Source of the DNA: Stictocephala bisonia
Lineage: Eukaryota > Arthropoda > Insecta > Hemiptera > Membracidae
NCBI GenBank assembly: GCA_035578905.1
Contig: JAQJVL010000058.1
Span: 2,309,697 to 2,373,696, forward strand
Direction of reading: 5' to 3'
DNA: 64,000 nt
Below the pieces are notes generated by a model, which made no database searches, had not been told where the DNA came from, and worked only from the letters and a program-made list of their open reading frames with translations. A program made the translations under genes and the position numbers. Below, in pieces: positions 35,659 to 45,400 of the stretch; position 1 is the stretch's first letter, and each line of letters begins with the position of its first letter.

Positions 35659-36162
35659 CTCAACACATTGAAAGTTGGGTAGAACTTTTACCGAATGTGT
35701 TTTGAACACAATTTATTAATTAATTGGATTTATTTTTTATGGTCGATAGCTCTTTCATACTCTACAGATTACTGAGACTATCAACGGCTCGCATCCATCA
35801 ACCTCTGTGAAATGTCTGCAGCACGTTTTAGTACTCAGTCCTTTTATATAGTATAAACCACAGAATAATATAAACACACAGTAGCGAAGCTCAGCCGTTC
35901 TACTTACCAGCCAAGTGATGCTAGCTATCCTAGTAGTAGTGTAGCAAACAACTAGCGCGGTGAGCGGGGAGATGCCGTAGCTCTGCGATACGACCACTAG
36001 GATCGTTAGCGTCGAGTATTTGGCATTTTTCTCAAGAGTAAGCTTCGCATGAAGCTTAAAATATGAATGGAAGTGGTTACATTTTAAAGCACAGCTATGA
36101 AAAATCACCTCTAAATTAATATCAGAAGAATAAAAAAAGGAAACAAAGAAATATTGAAAATA
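35659..36162. other. unassigned stretch
   Basis: A 117-codon minus-strand frame (35755-36108) lies here. Its composition is a little richer in GC than the flanks, but no motif is recognised and no neighbouring exon signal supports it. Confidence 0.3.
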
Positions 36163-36345
36163 CTAGAAAAGGACGATAACACGGGAAAAGGAAATACACA
36201 ATCCAACAATGATAAAAATTAGAAGATCGCTAATATAAACCCAAAAGCAATACAATAATAGGTGAAGTGTTAAATGTGATATGTTTTCATTACAGAGAAT
36301 ACAATCCCTCCGGTGAGGGATGAGCTGAGCTGGATTGTTTAGCAT
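36163..36345 (-). pseudogene. possible LINE C-terminal fragment
   Basis: The minus frame reads AQLIPHRRDCILCNENISHL then TLHLLLYCFWVYIS. The spacing CxxC-x10-H-x4-C resembles the knuckle after RNase H in non-LTR pol proteins (for example CxxCNxxLTxxHLLLxC). With about 60 codons and no other support the match could be chance. Confidence 0.3.
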
Positions 36346-36364
36346 TTCATGAACGAGAAATCAA

Positions 36365-36430
36365 CTTGACTCTGCCTAATTAGTCGGCGAATGGCTTCTC
36401 TTGTCATGTGGATTGAAATGTGCTTTAAGG
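36365..36430. repeat. D5 fragment outside the 14.4 kb array
   Basis: TTGACTCTGCCTAATTAGTC and CTTGTCATGTGGATTG match the D5 unit at 14390-14835 (TAATTAGTTGGCCATTCACC, CTGTCATGTGGGTTG). Confidence 0.45.
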
Positions 36431-36599
36431 GGAATTAATTTACCGATAATAGTATCTTCATAATACGTCATAAGCTGACTAAAGACCAGGGTAATGTATT
36501 CATTCTTCAAGACTTTTACAGGCAACCAGTTTAATTAGCTGTGATGAACGATAGACAAAAATATTAAGAATATAGTAATTAGAGTGATTCAACCTATGA
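36431..36599. other. short unassigned spacer
   Basis: Nothing recognised. Confidence 0.3.
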
Positions 36600-37223
36600 C
36601 CTCGGGAGAGTTCAGCCTAGGGACTCGGAGGGGGGAGTTCAGTCCAGGATCGTGGGAAAGCTTAGACTAGGGCCTTTGGGTAGCTCAGCCTAGGGCTTTG
36701 CGGGGTGTTAAACGAGGGCCTTCGGGCAGCTCGGCCTAGGGCTCTGGGGGGAGTTTAGACTAGGTGTTTCGGTCAGCTCAGCCTAGGGCTTTGAGGGGAT
36801 CTTAGACTAGGTCCTTCGGGCAGCTCAACCTAAGGCTTTGAGGGGGCCTTAGACTAGGCCTTCGGGCAGCTGAGCCAATGGCTTTGAGGGGACCTTAGAC
36901 TAAGGCCTTCGGGCATATAAGTCTATGGCCTCAGTGGGGGCTCAGCCTAGAGCCTTTGAGAGATCGCCCCAGGGCCTTGGGTAGAGTTCAGCCTTGGGCC
37001 TCGGGTTTTTGAGTCTAGTGCCTTGGGGAGAATTCAGCATAAGGGTTTTGAGCCTAGTGCCTTGGGGAGAATTCAGCATAAGGGTTTTGAGCCTAGTGCC
37101 TTGGGGAGGGTTCAGGCTTGGGCCTTGAGGTTTTGAACCTAATGCCTTGGGGGGAGTTCAGCCTATGCCTTGGGTTTTTGAGCCTAGTGCCTTGGAGAGG
37201 GTTCAGCTTAGGGCTTTGGGGTT
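36600..37223. repeat. G-rich minisatellite, units about 35-55 bp
   Basis: Two unit types occur in blocks. The first half repeats GGCCTTCGGGCAGCTCAGCC then TAGGGCTTTGAGGGG and TTAGACTAG. The second half repeats GAGCCTAGTGCCTTGGGGAG then AATTCAGCATAAGGGTTTT. GGGG runs are strand-biased to the plus strand. No coding is inferred. Confidence 0.88.
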
Positions 37224-37484
37224 TGCTATTAGAAGATCCACTATTATGGTTGATAATAAGTTCATTAAAATTAATAATCTAAACCAACATTTGTAAACTT
37301 ATATTATTGCTACTTCGACTTCGTCAATTTATTTTTTAACTACGTTATTGTGTACCGTGTACAGATAAATTCACGATTTTAGATGTTTGCTGATTACTGG
37401 GAAACATTGTTTGATACTGTTTAATGTTTTAGTTCAATTTGTAATATAAACTTCACTCGCTCGTTTCGAGCCTGCAGTTTAGCT

Positions 37485-37541
37485 GGATATTCGAACCTTG
37501 GACAATTCAGGTTGAAGCGCTAATCACTGAACCACCGTCCT
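37485..37541 (-). repeat. tRNA-like sequence, SINE head or tRNA pseudogene
   Basis: On the minus strand GGACGGTGGTTCAGTGATTA then GCGCTTCAACCTGAATTG precedes AAGGTTCGAATATCC. The A box (TGGTTCAGTGA, 37524-37534) and B box (GGTTCGAATATCC, 37485-37497) are near perfect and close together for a tRNA. Acceptor arms do not pair fully, so I read it as tRNA-derived and not as a functional tRNA. Confidence 0.55.
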
Positions 37542-38107
37542 GGCCACACTGAACATTTAAATATAGTAAAACTTCAATGTTAAAACTATTGTGTTATTAG
37601 CAGCATAAACAATCTCTTTTTCTTTATTTCCACTTTTTTATCTACCAAAAATGGACATGTCGATTAGAGATTCAAACAGAATATCAGCTGATGAAATATT
37701 CAATGTTTTCAAAGGGATGTTGGTGAAAGTACACTGACTTTGAATCTTCGACGCATACATTGGACAAAACACTGTCAACAAACGTCACACCCGTTTTACC
37801 TTGTATGTATATATTGTATACATCCTCTCTAATATATTTTATTAAAATCTTCAGAAGTGCTGTAGACTGTGAGAGAAACTTATTTTTACATTTCAAAATG
37901 TCATCCCATAATTGTGTTAATTTTATTAACCAAGTTAACAAGATTAACTTACTACGACTAGAATTATTTTTACCATCAAATACCAGTGTCATAGTATAGC
38001 TTATTGTACAGTGAGTTTCATACATCATTAATTATAGAAATATTGCTAACAAAAAGACAAAAACCTATGTACTGTATGTTCACTAAGATATCCATCATAA
38101 TATTTGG
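37542..38107. other. AT-rich stretch, nothing recognised
   Basis: Frames of 114 (minus) and 79 (plus) codons overlap antisense to each other and show no domain. Confidence 0.3.
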
Positions 38108-38300
38108 TATGTGTTTATGTGACTTTTGTATGTGTTTATGTCACTGTTGTATGTGTTTATGTCCCTATTTTTATGTGTTTATGTCCTTTTTGTATGTGTT
38201 TATGTCACTGTTGTATGTCTTTATTCTATGTTTTTGTGTCACTATATGTCTCTTTTGCATGTGTTTATGTCCCTTTTGTATATGGTTATGTCGCTCCTTA
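38108..38300. repeat. minisatellite, about 21 bp units
   Basis: About nine units of TGTGTTTATGTCACTTTTGTA, with CACTGTTGTA and CCCTTTTGTA variants. The period is a multiple of three and keeps three plus-strand frames open (up to 118 codons), all artefacts. Confidence 0.9.
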
Positions 38301-38547
38301 AAAGCTCTATACAGAGTGTTACTCATCTACGTCTTCAAACTTAAGGATATGGTTCCTTAGGTCATTACAAAAGACGTTCCTATAGAAATAGCTCGTAAAA
38401 TGTTTTGTTCTCCAGCTGTCTATCTGTTTGTACATTTTATAGAAATGTTTGTAACTTAAGAATAGCTAAGGTTAAAATGCTCAAACGGCTTATAACATTT
38501 AATAACTTTGCAATGTTATATTTAAAAAAATCAAGTTTACAATATTT

Positions 38548-38632
38548 CTAAGTAATTGAAAAAGGTAGTCATTTTTTAATATAAATATGAAATTTTTATT
38601 TCATATTTAAATGACAATTACTTAAAAACTAC
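38548..38632. repeat. long imperfect hairpin
   Basis: CTAAGTAATTG, GTCATTTTTTAA and AAATATGAAA are answered in reverse complement by TTTCATATTTAAATGAC and AATTACTTA. Extra bases in the left arm make bulges. It may be the core of a small inverted-repeat MITE. Confidence 0.5.
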
Positions 38633-39071
38633 GTCACAAAAAAATTCATAACATACATAAAAGTAACAATTAAATTACAAAGCCAAAGAGCCCTGAATAA
38701 ACACGTATTTGATCTTGGTAAGATGTTCAGTCAGGGCGCTGTGCGGAGCCACTAACAAGAGCTCGTTTGGTTTTAAATTAAATAGGTAATTTTTGGTACA
38801 TTTGGTCTCACACTTGCAATTGTAAGTTAATATCCACAAAGATCAACCATTTTTTTTTTTTTTTAATTCAAACACATTTCGAAACCAATATTACTTGCTA
38901 AAAGTTCATCATATTTCTAATCTTTATTGGTATGTAGGGGAGCTTTTTAATCCTAGCTGTTCCCAGGCCATGAACATTTTTTAATACATAAACAGACATA
39001 CGGACGGATAAGAAAATAATGTAGGGACTACATTTATAGAAATGTTTCCTTATTTTGACCAAAGGAACCAA
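38633..39071. other. unassigned stretch
   Basis: Contains a T run of about 14 at 38851. Nothing else is recognised. Confidence 0.3.
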
Positions 39072-39330
39072 ATGGGGTGTCCATGTTGGATGTCAGACAT
39101 GCCAGTTAGCTGAAAATCAGAGTAACACTACGTGGTTCGGATTCCACGTAAATCTATAGGTCCCTTAGTTGCCCTGGCTGTAGGGCTACTAATAAATTGT
39201 CCTTTCTGGGGAACAGTTGAGCTCGGTTAGTAACCAGACTACACTCATCCACACTTATCCTACACTCATGTCATCATTCATATTCGCCTTAAAATATGCA
39301 TAACGTTGTGTCGGCGTCTCATATATAAGA
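39072..39330 (+). mobile_element. S1 SINE copy, 5' truncated, alternative tail
   Basis: GGGGTGTCCATGTTGGATGT, CCAGTTAGCTGAAAATCAGA, intact hairpin ACGTGGTTCGGATTCCACGT and GGTCCCTTAGTTGCCCTGGC are present. It ends with CGCCTTAAAATATGC then GTGTCGGCGTCTCA, the alternative tail also in 16751 and 50162. Confidence 0.8.
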
Positions 39331-39534
39331 ACAGGAATAATAAGAATAAACAAATGTCCCCCCTTGTTTGAGGACGGAGTTGACGGACGCCGTGTTTACT
39401 TTTTATTGAGGTTAACATTGATTAAGAAACAGCTGTAATATTTCGTGAAACTCAATCAGTGATGTTTTCAATTACTTCTGAACACGATTATGAGACAGAA
39501 ACCTGAGTGAGTAAAATGGTGTACTTTGAGTTGT

Positions 39535-39680
39535 AGCGGTACTCTGAGCGGTTGTCAACAACGTTGAAATCCAATCAAATTTCTCGTCATCAACAAATCA
39601 ACTTAACGCTTTGCTTCCCTCCAAACTTGATTACAACTCCTCAATACTTAACCAATCTGACTCAAAATGAACCGTTTATC
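39535..39680. repeat. dispersed repeat D2, copy b
   Basis: GCGGTTGTCAACAACGTTGA, AATCAAATTTCTCGTCATCA and AACTTAACGCTTTGCT match the copy at 18800. A 75-codon frame here is not shared by that copy. Confidence 0.5.
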
Positions 39681-39785
39681 AGTGACAGATCTACAGCCAC
39701 AACAATCATGTATTTTGGTTCACTACATGAAAATATACGAGTTATTGAAATTAGTTGCATGAAAATATACATTACATAATGAGCT

Positions 39786-40035
39786 ATTAATTGGATGGTA
39801 TCAGAGTCAGTTTGAGTCCACCTTCATAATCTACAATTTCACAGTTCGATTCCAATCAAGGCAAATGTTGAAAGGGATCAGCTGTTAGCCAGCTAAGGAA
39901 TAACCACTCTTCCTAAGGAATATAGTAAATGTCAGTCTTAGTTTTTAACAATGACTACATTCACTCATCTACATAATCAGTCATCACACTAATTAGAAAT
40001 CCATATTCACCCATATCTTCACGATCTAAACCTTG
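39786..40035 (+). mobile_element. S2 SINE, copy a
   Basis: A tRNA-like head ends in the B-box-like GTTCGATTCCAATC (39843-39856). Then come AATGTTGAAAGGGATCAG, a GCCAGCT-type block, ACAATGACTACATTCACTCA, CATCACACTAATTAGAAATC and CATATTCACCCATATCTTCA. The second half matches the S1 tail, while the head is unrelated to the S1 head. The other copy is at 52742. Confidence 0.6.
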
Positions 40036-40350
40036 AAATAAATTAATATTGATGGTAAATATTTTATGTTTTGACTCTCTACTTGGGGCCCAATATAATA
40101 CGGTTTGATTTTCTCTTTAAGCATAAACTATGATCTATTAGGACGGCAATATTAGGTAAATGAATATAATGAATTACTTTAATGTTTAGGTTTTTTAATG
40201 AATAACTTGTCTTAGATATCAAAAAGTGTGTTTAAAAGGACTTTAAGAATTGCAATGAAAAGACATATACATTATAAAGTACTGGCATTTTCATTCAAAT
40301 AAGCTTGATCATAATTAATTGAAAAAAACAATTAAAACACTGAGCTATCG

Positions 40351-40377
40351 AATAATAATAATAATAATAATAATATA
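40351..40377. repeat. AAT microsatellite
   Basis: About nine AAT units, with a shorter AAT run near 40430. Confidence 0.95.
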
Positions 40378-41208
40378 TCTTTATTGCATCGATAACAACA
40401 ATGTTATATACAATGAGTCAATAATTTATAATAATAATAATAATTTATAATAATTTAACATTGTGACATGCAAAACACATTCATACCTCTTTCAAACATA
40501 CAGGTTGTTTACCTCATTCACCCACTCATTTATGCAATTAACCTATCATGATCTTCCCTCCCTTCTGTATGTATGTATTCACTATGTAGTTTTTGTTTTG
40601 ATTTTGGTGGTTGGAAATTGTTGGAAGGTTTTTAAAATTATTTGTAGACAATTGTTGAAGATTTCAAATGCATCAAGTGTTTGTCGTCTTCAGAAGGCTT
40701 CTTTAGCCTACCTTCACCACTAGTTTTTCTCCTTAACCCATAATAAGAAACCTATAAAAACTACAAGCTTATAGACTACTGTGGCTGTTAAGAAAGTCAC
40801 GTGTTCTTAAAAACAACTATCACAAATAACACAACTATGACAAAATATAAAACACAACAAGAAATACAACATCTCGTGTGAAAATGTTCAACAATACACA
40901 TAGCTGAAGGGAAAACATATTCACCTTTCCCAAACAGCGTTTGATTTTCCACTTTAACCTAGACGGGGGACTAGAAACCACGATTATCAAATCATCTTTT
41001 AAATAATTGACAACTCGATTCATTTCCAGATCTTTGAGTCACAAGACTAATACATTTGGCTGTAACCTAACTTATCTTACCTTGCTATATTTATGCTAAC
41101 TCTATTCTCAATATATTTGATTGTAATAAATTAATAGAACTAGATCAAATAATATCACAATTACAGCGAATGTTCAAGCTAGAGAACTCATTAATATATT
41201 AGCTACAT
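40378..41208. other. unassigned stretch with a PLE-like terminal motif
   Basis: At 40662-40700 the minus strand reads TCTGAAGACGACAAACACTT then GATGCATTTGAAATC, a form seen at PLE ends. No endonuclease frame is adjacent. The remainder is unrecognised. Confidence 0.3.
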
Positions 41209-41633
41209 TAAGTCGGCACTAGTGGCACAGTGCTGTAACCCAGCTACTTGGGAACAAAGTGTCGTGAACATGTAGGTGATAGGTTCCATTCTAAGTTCTC
41301 TAAATAAAGACACGGTGTCCGCTCAATGATTGCCATAGATGTGGACACCAGTAGAGAGGTCTGGGGTGTCCGTGTTGGGTTATATTCAGGTTGTGCAGGG
41401 AGAAATAATTGAGTGTCAGGCTTGTCAGTTAGCAGTAAATCACATCAATACTACGTGGTTCGGATTCCACGTAAATCTGTTTAGTTACCCTGGCTATTGG
41501 ACTTTTAAATTGCTTTTTCTAAGGGACAATTTACGTTAATTAGTAACGATGACTACACTCTTTCATCTATACTCGTTATACCCATATGTCATATTCATCC
41601 ACATTTTTAACATCGGTGGCTTAGTAATGAATT
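41209..41633 (+). mobile_element. S1 SINE, full-length reference copy
   Basis: This copy shows the whole family layout. The head GTCGGCACTAGTGGCACAG, GCTGTAACCCAGCTACTTGG and GATAGGTTCCATTC looks like a Pol III promoter (A-box-like TGGCACAGTG, B-box-like GGTTCCATTC), though a cloverleaf is not convincing. The body holds GTGTCCGCTCAATG, GGGGTGTCCGTGTTGGG, GTGTCAGGCTTGTCAGTTAG, the hairpin ACGTGGTTCGGATTCCACGT, GTTACCCTGGCTATTGG and TTAGTAACGATGACTACACT. The tail is CATCGGTGGCTTAGTAATGA. Length is about 420 bp with no coding frame. Classification as SINE is inferred from promoter-like head, length, copy number and frequent 5' truncation. Confidence 0.75.
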
Positions 41634-41769
41634 TAATTTTTATCGTACACTTACAGCAAAATAATACTATTAAAATAATTTTAAATTGGTAAATTTAAGT
41701 GCATAAATCAATTAATTTAGCCCTGCATGTGTTTGAATTTCTCTCCGTATCAGCAAACATCTTGTAAAA

Positions 41770-42065
41770 CTACGGTGAGTGAAAATCATATTTTCTACAG
41801 TGAAAGGTATATTTATGGATTTGAAAAGGTTGGGTTTAGTGAAAGGGATGTTCAGAGGTTCTGTCAAAGCATAACCAGATTCCCATTAGGCCCAATCAAG
41901 GATGGCGTCCTGTATCCTGGATAGAGGAGGAAATAGCGGTGTCGGGAGATATACTCCCTCAGAGAGGGAGGTTATTGGTTTGTATTTATATGCACGGTAA
42001 ATGCTTCCTGTAAGTTAAAAATCAACTAAAAAGAAAGAAAACATCTGTTTTCACAAACAATATTT
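41770..42065 (+). repeat. dispersed repeat D1, copy b, with shared coding-like frame
   Basis: Partner of 19930-20235. The frame reads FYSERYIYGFEKVGFSERDV, QRFCQSITRFPLGPIKDGVL and YPG, stopping at the same TAG as the partner. TTTTCTACAG before it looks like a splice acceptor. After the stop both copies continue GGTGTCGGGAGATAT, GCACGGTAAATGCTTCCTGT and AAGTTAAAAATCAA. It may be the last exon plus 3' UTR of an unknown mobile or duplicated gene. The function is not recognised. Confidence 0.5.
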
Positions 42066-42376
42066 AATTTTTTTTTGTTTTTGGTTTATATTTCAATACA
42101 TGGAAAATAATTGGTAAATTTTTTTATGTGTGCAAAACATGCAGAAATAAACACAATTTTTTTAAGAAGTGAGAAGTTATAAGAACTAATAAATTATATA
42201 ATCCGTTCAATAGATCAAACTATTTAGATCAAATTTCTTTCAAATTATTTAAAATGTTGTAAAAACTATTATATGTATTTTAAATTAGTCACTTTTTCTT
42301 TTTACAGTACATACTCTGCTTTTGAACTTGTCTCCAGGCGTGATCCATTAAGGGTTCTAATGACTTAGTTATCCAT
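42066..42376. other. AT-rich spacer
   Basis: Nothing recognised before the tandem array. Confidence 0.3.
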
Positions 42377-43100
42377 AAACGGCGTACGTGTCTGGATGCA
42401 CGAGAGGATCGTGAACCTGCAGTGAGGGGTTGTTTAGTAGGAAAGGTTTTGCACCACGAGAATGTCTGTGTAGTTACATTGACTGTGTACTGTGACATAA
42501 ACGGCGTACGTGTCTGGGTGGACGAGAGGATCATGAACCTGCCGTGAGGGGTTGTTTAGTAGGAAAGGTTTTGCACCACGAGAATGTCTGTGTAGTTACA
42601 TTGACTATGTACTGTCACGTAAACGGGACGAGAGGATCGTGAACCTGCCGTGAGGGGTTGTTTAGTAGGAAAGGTTTTGCACCACGAGAATGTCTGTGTA
42701 GTTACATTGACTGTGTACTGTGACATAAATGGCGTACGTGTCTGGGTGGACGAGAGGATCGTGAACCTGCCGTGAGGGTTGTTTAGTAGGAAAGGTTTTG
42801 CACCACGAGAATGTCTGTGTAGTTACATTGACTGTGTATTGTCACGTAAACGGCGTACGTGTCTGGGTGGACGAGAGGATCGTGAACCTGCAGTGAGGGG
42901 TTGTTTAGTAGGAAAGGTTTTTCACCACGAGAATGTCTGTGTAGTTACATTGACTGTGTACTGTCACGTAAACGGCGTACGTGTCTGGGTGGACGAGAGG
43001 ATCGTGAACCTGCCGTGAGGGTTGTTTAGTAGGAAAGGTTTTTTCACCACAAGAATGTCTGTGTACTGTCACGTAAACGGCGTACGTGTCTGGGTAGGGT
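42377..43100. repeat. tandem array, ~122 bp units, about 6 copies
   Basis: AAACGGCGTACGTGTCTGGG or its variants start at 42377, 42499, 42621, 42727, 42848, 42970 and 43075 (spacings 122, 122, 106, 121, 122, 105). Each unit continues GACGAGAGGATCGTGAACCT, GTTGTTTAGTAGGAAAGG and ATGTCTGTGTAGTTACATTG. The 42621 unit lacks the CGTACGTGTCTGGGTG part and the last full unit lacks the TAGTTACATTGA part. It is CpG-rich compared with its surroundings. Confidence 0.92.
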
Positions 43101-43135
43101 GTACCCTAGGACCAGTAGGATATGACTGGATAGGA

Positions 43136-43174
43136 CTGGATATGAAAACCAGTAGGAAAGGTTTTCATATCCAG
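43136..43174. repeat. perfect 15-bp hairpin at the array edge
   Basis: CTGGATATGAAAACC and GGTTTTCATATCCAG are exact reverse complements with a 9-base loop, AGTAGGAAA. The loop and right arm start reuse the array's GTAGGAAAGGTTTT, so the hairpin seems to have formed by local copying at the end of the array. Confidence 0.75.
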
Positions 43175-44203
43175 ATGGTTACAGAACATAAAGTTATTTA
43201 ATAGAATGTACGGCTATTACTAAAAGGTCGTAAACTGCCAATATATCAATGTAGACGACAGAGCCGCACCTCCTACTGTAACAGGAAGACGACAGTGTGG
43301 CCTGGTTGCAGACTATATTATAGTTGTTCTATAGAATGTAAAGGCCATGCACATTGAACGGTCGTAAACTAGGAGTACTGTTACATGAGAAGGTAGTAGC
43401 TTTTAGAGTAGCACGAAATAAACTTCAAGTGTTGGTTGTAAATGTTGACAGTGTGGACACAGAGTTGGGGAGTGGATAATAGCACTGTAAAATAGGGGGA
43501 GTTATAACTAATAAGACAAGATATAAATTTCAATATCACAATAGTAGCTATTCTTTGTAAAGGATTTTTAACATCACTCTACTGGTTCAGTGATAACTCT
43601 TTCATTGTTCAACTTTTTGTCTCTCGATTGTAACAAAGCTGTTTTGATTAGTTTACTCGAAACTGATAATTCTTAATTTTTCTCTTTAATTTACAGATAA
43701 AAATGTATTTGAAGTTTAATGTTTCTTCATCGCCTTTTTTCTTTCCTTTACCCTACTTTATTGTACTTGTTTAGTCTCCCATACATTATTTTAGTTTTTT
43801 TTTAATATTTGTTACAATTCCTTTTCTGTTTATTATACTATAATCCAGTTTTCGATATATTAATAGGTGAAAACTTAGATTTTTATATTTTAATTGTTTG
43901 TTATTACGAACTATTGTGAAATGAACATTTAATTTTATCCTTACGCACCATCATTTGTTAAGTCCTTCACTACCCCTGTGACATACAAAGGGATGAATTT
44001 CCTGTTTAAAAAAACTATATTAATACAGTCTAATGTAGTAATTTCTATGAATGAAACCACTTAAACACACGCCCACTATGATGTTGTGTAATTTGCCTTT
44101 TTCCCGTATTATTTACAAGTTATCCAAAGAAATATTACTGAATGGACGTTGTACGAGAAACACTGATCAATAATTATATTCAAGTGACTGCAAAACGACT
44201 TAA
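43175..44203. other. unassigned stretch with a diverged duplication
   Basis: ATAGAATGTACGGCTATTAC then GGTCGTAAACT (43202) recurs as ATAGAATGTAAAGGCCATGC then GGTCGTAAACTA (43332). The rest is AT-rich with no recognised feature. Confidence 0.4.
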
Positions 44204-44227
44204 TCTATATTTATAAAAGAGGATGTT

Positions 44228-44279
<52 letters not shown>

Positions 44280-44825
44280 TGAAGTTTATGCGCTGCCAAA
44301 CCATCCAACCGATCGCCATGAAACTTTAGGATGTTGTCCTGTATACTCCCGAGATGGTTTCTGTGAAGTTTGATGCAGATCCATCCACAGGGTCCCGCCC
44401 CACGGGCTCCTAAAGATCCCATGTTATTCAAATGGAGAATCTGAATTGTTTACAAAAAACATATGACTGTGTGGTTTAATGTAGTTTCACATGCCATAAG
44501 CAGATTGAAGTTCTCACAACAACAGTACTGTAATGTTTTGATTTATTGTAGTTCTACATTTCACCTTGAGAGTGTAGCACACACTACTTTTACTTGATCA
44601 GGTGATCTGTATTTGGTGTTAACCTTTTTCCTCGGTAATTAAAACATGTGGTGAAACATGAAAATAAAAAATAAATAATTATTTGTTTTGCAGTTTACTT
44701 TTTATGACATGCCTCCTAAAAAATCTAATATTGGTAGAAGAAGGAAAAATGCTCGAATTCTTTCAGCTATTAGGTTCTAAATCAAACTCAATATTATGAC
44801 CGGCGAAGCGGGCGGGTACAGCTAG
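44204..44825 (+). mobile_element. Helitron, tandem copy A
   Basis: It starts TCTATATTTATAAAAGAGG after A (44203) and ends GGGCGGGTACAGCTAG at 44825. 5'-TC, 3'-CTAG and no inverted termini fit Helitrons. The 5' region includes a TA microsatellite (44230-44276) then GCGCTGCCAAACCATCCAAC, CCATGAAACTTTAGGATG and GTGAAGTTTGATGCAG, resembling the 5' sequence of many arthropod Helitrons. Near the 3' end is the start of a reading frame (44709-44780). Copy B begins on the next base. The unusual arrangement is discussed in the findings. Confidence 0.8.
44709..44780 (+). pseudogene. remnant N-terminus of a possible Helitron protein
   Basis: ATG opens MPPKKSNIGRRRKNARILSA then IRF and stops at TAA after 23 codons. 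A short basic start of the MPxKxxxIGR type is reminiscent of the first residues of Helitron Rep/helicase or accessory proteins in insects. If so, this non-autonomous copy was made by deleting almost the whole coding region between this start and the 3' end. The assignment rests on one short motif and copy B lacks it. Confidence 0.4.
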
Positions 44826-44849
44826 TCTATATTTATAAAAGAGGATGTT

Positions 44850-44916
<67 letters not shown>

Positions 44917-45400
44917 ATGTATGTATTAAGTTTATGCGCTGCCAAACCATCCAATCGATCGCCATGAAACTTTAGGATGTTGTCCTGTATACTCCCGAGA
45001 TGGTTTCTGTGAAGTTTGATGCAGATCCGTCCACAGGGTCCCACCCCACGGGATCCTAAAGATCCCATGTTATTCAAATGGAGAATCTGAATTGTTTACA
45101 AAAAACATATGACTCTGTGGTTTAATGTAGTTTCACATGCCATAAGCAGATTGAAGTTCTCACAACAACAGTACTGTATATGTTTTGATTTATTGTAGTT
45201 CTACATTTCACCTTGAGAATGTAGCACACACTACAAAAAACCTTTACATTTATACACCGAATAAGAAGACCAAAAATATTGTTTACCCTCTTGCACTCAT
45301 TTAATAAATAATGGTTTTTTTCTATAATTCTTTTTATTGCTTTATTAAGGTATGTCAATAAAAAATGAAAGGCGAGACAACGTCCGCCGGGTTCAGCTAG
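44826..45400 (+). mobile_element. Helitron, tandem copy B with a different 3' part
   Basis: It begins TCTATATTTATAAAAGAGG at 44826 with no base between it and copy A, and ends GCCGGGTTCAGCTAG at 45400, followed by T. The first ~390 bases apart from the longer TA run are nearly identical to copy A up to GTAGCACACACTAC. After that the sequences are unrelated until the last CAGCTAG. Copy B is therefore a chimera with another 3' end. Confidence 0.8.

Noticed and set aside
37485..37541. Functional tRNA gene
   Set aside because: A and B boxes are good but the acceptor stem does not close and the length is short; same reasoning for 11721 and 13782.
38004..38360. Cys-rich frame resembling a small secreted protein
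   Set aside because: The MCLCHCCMCLC pattern is the 21-bp TGTGTTTATGTCAC repeat read in one frame.
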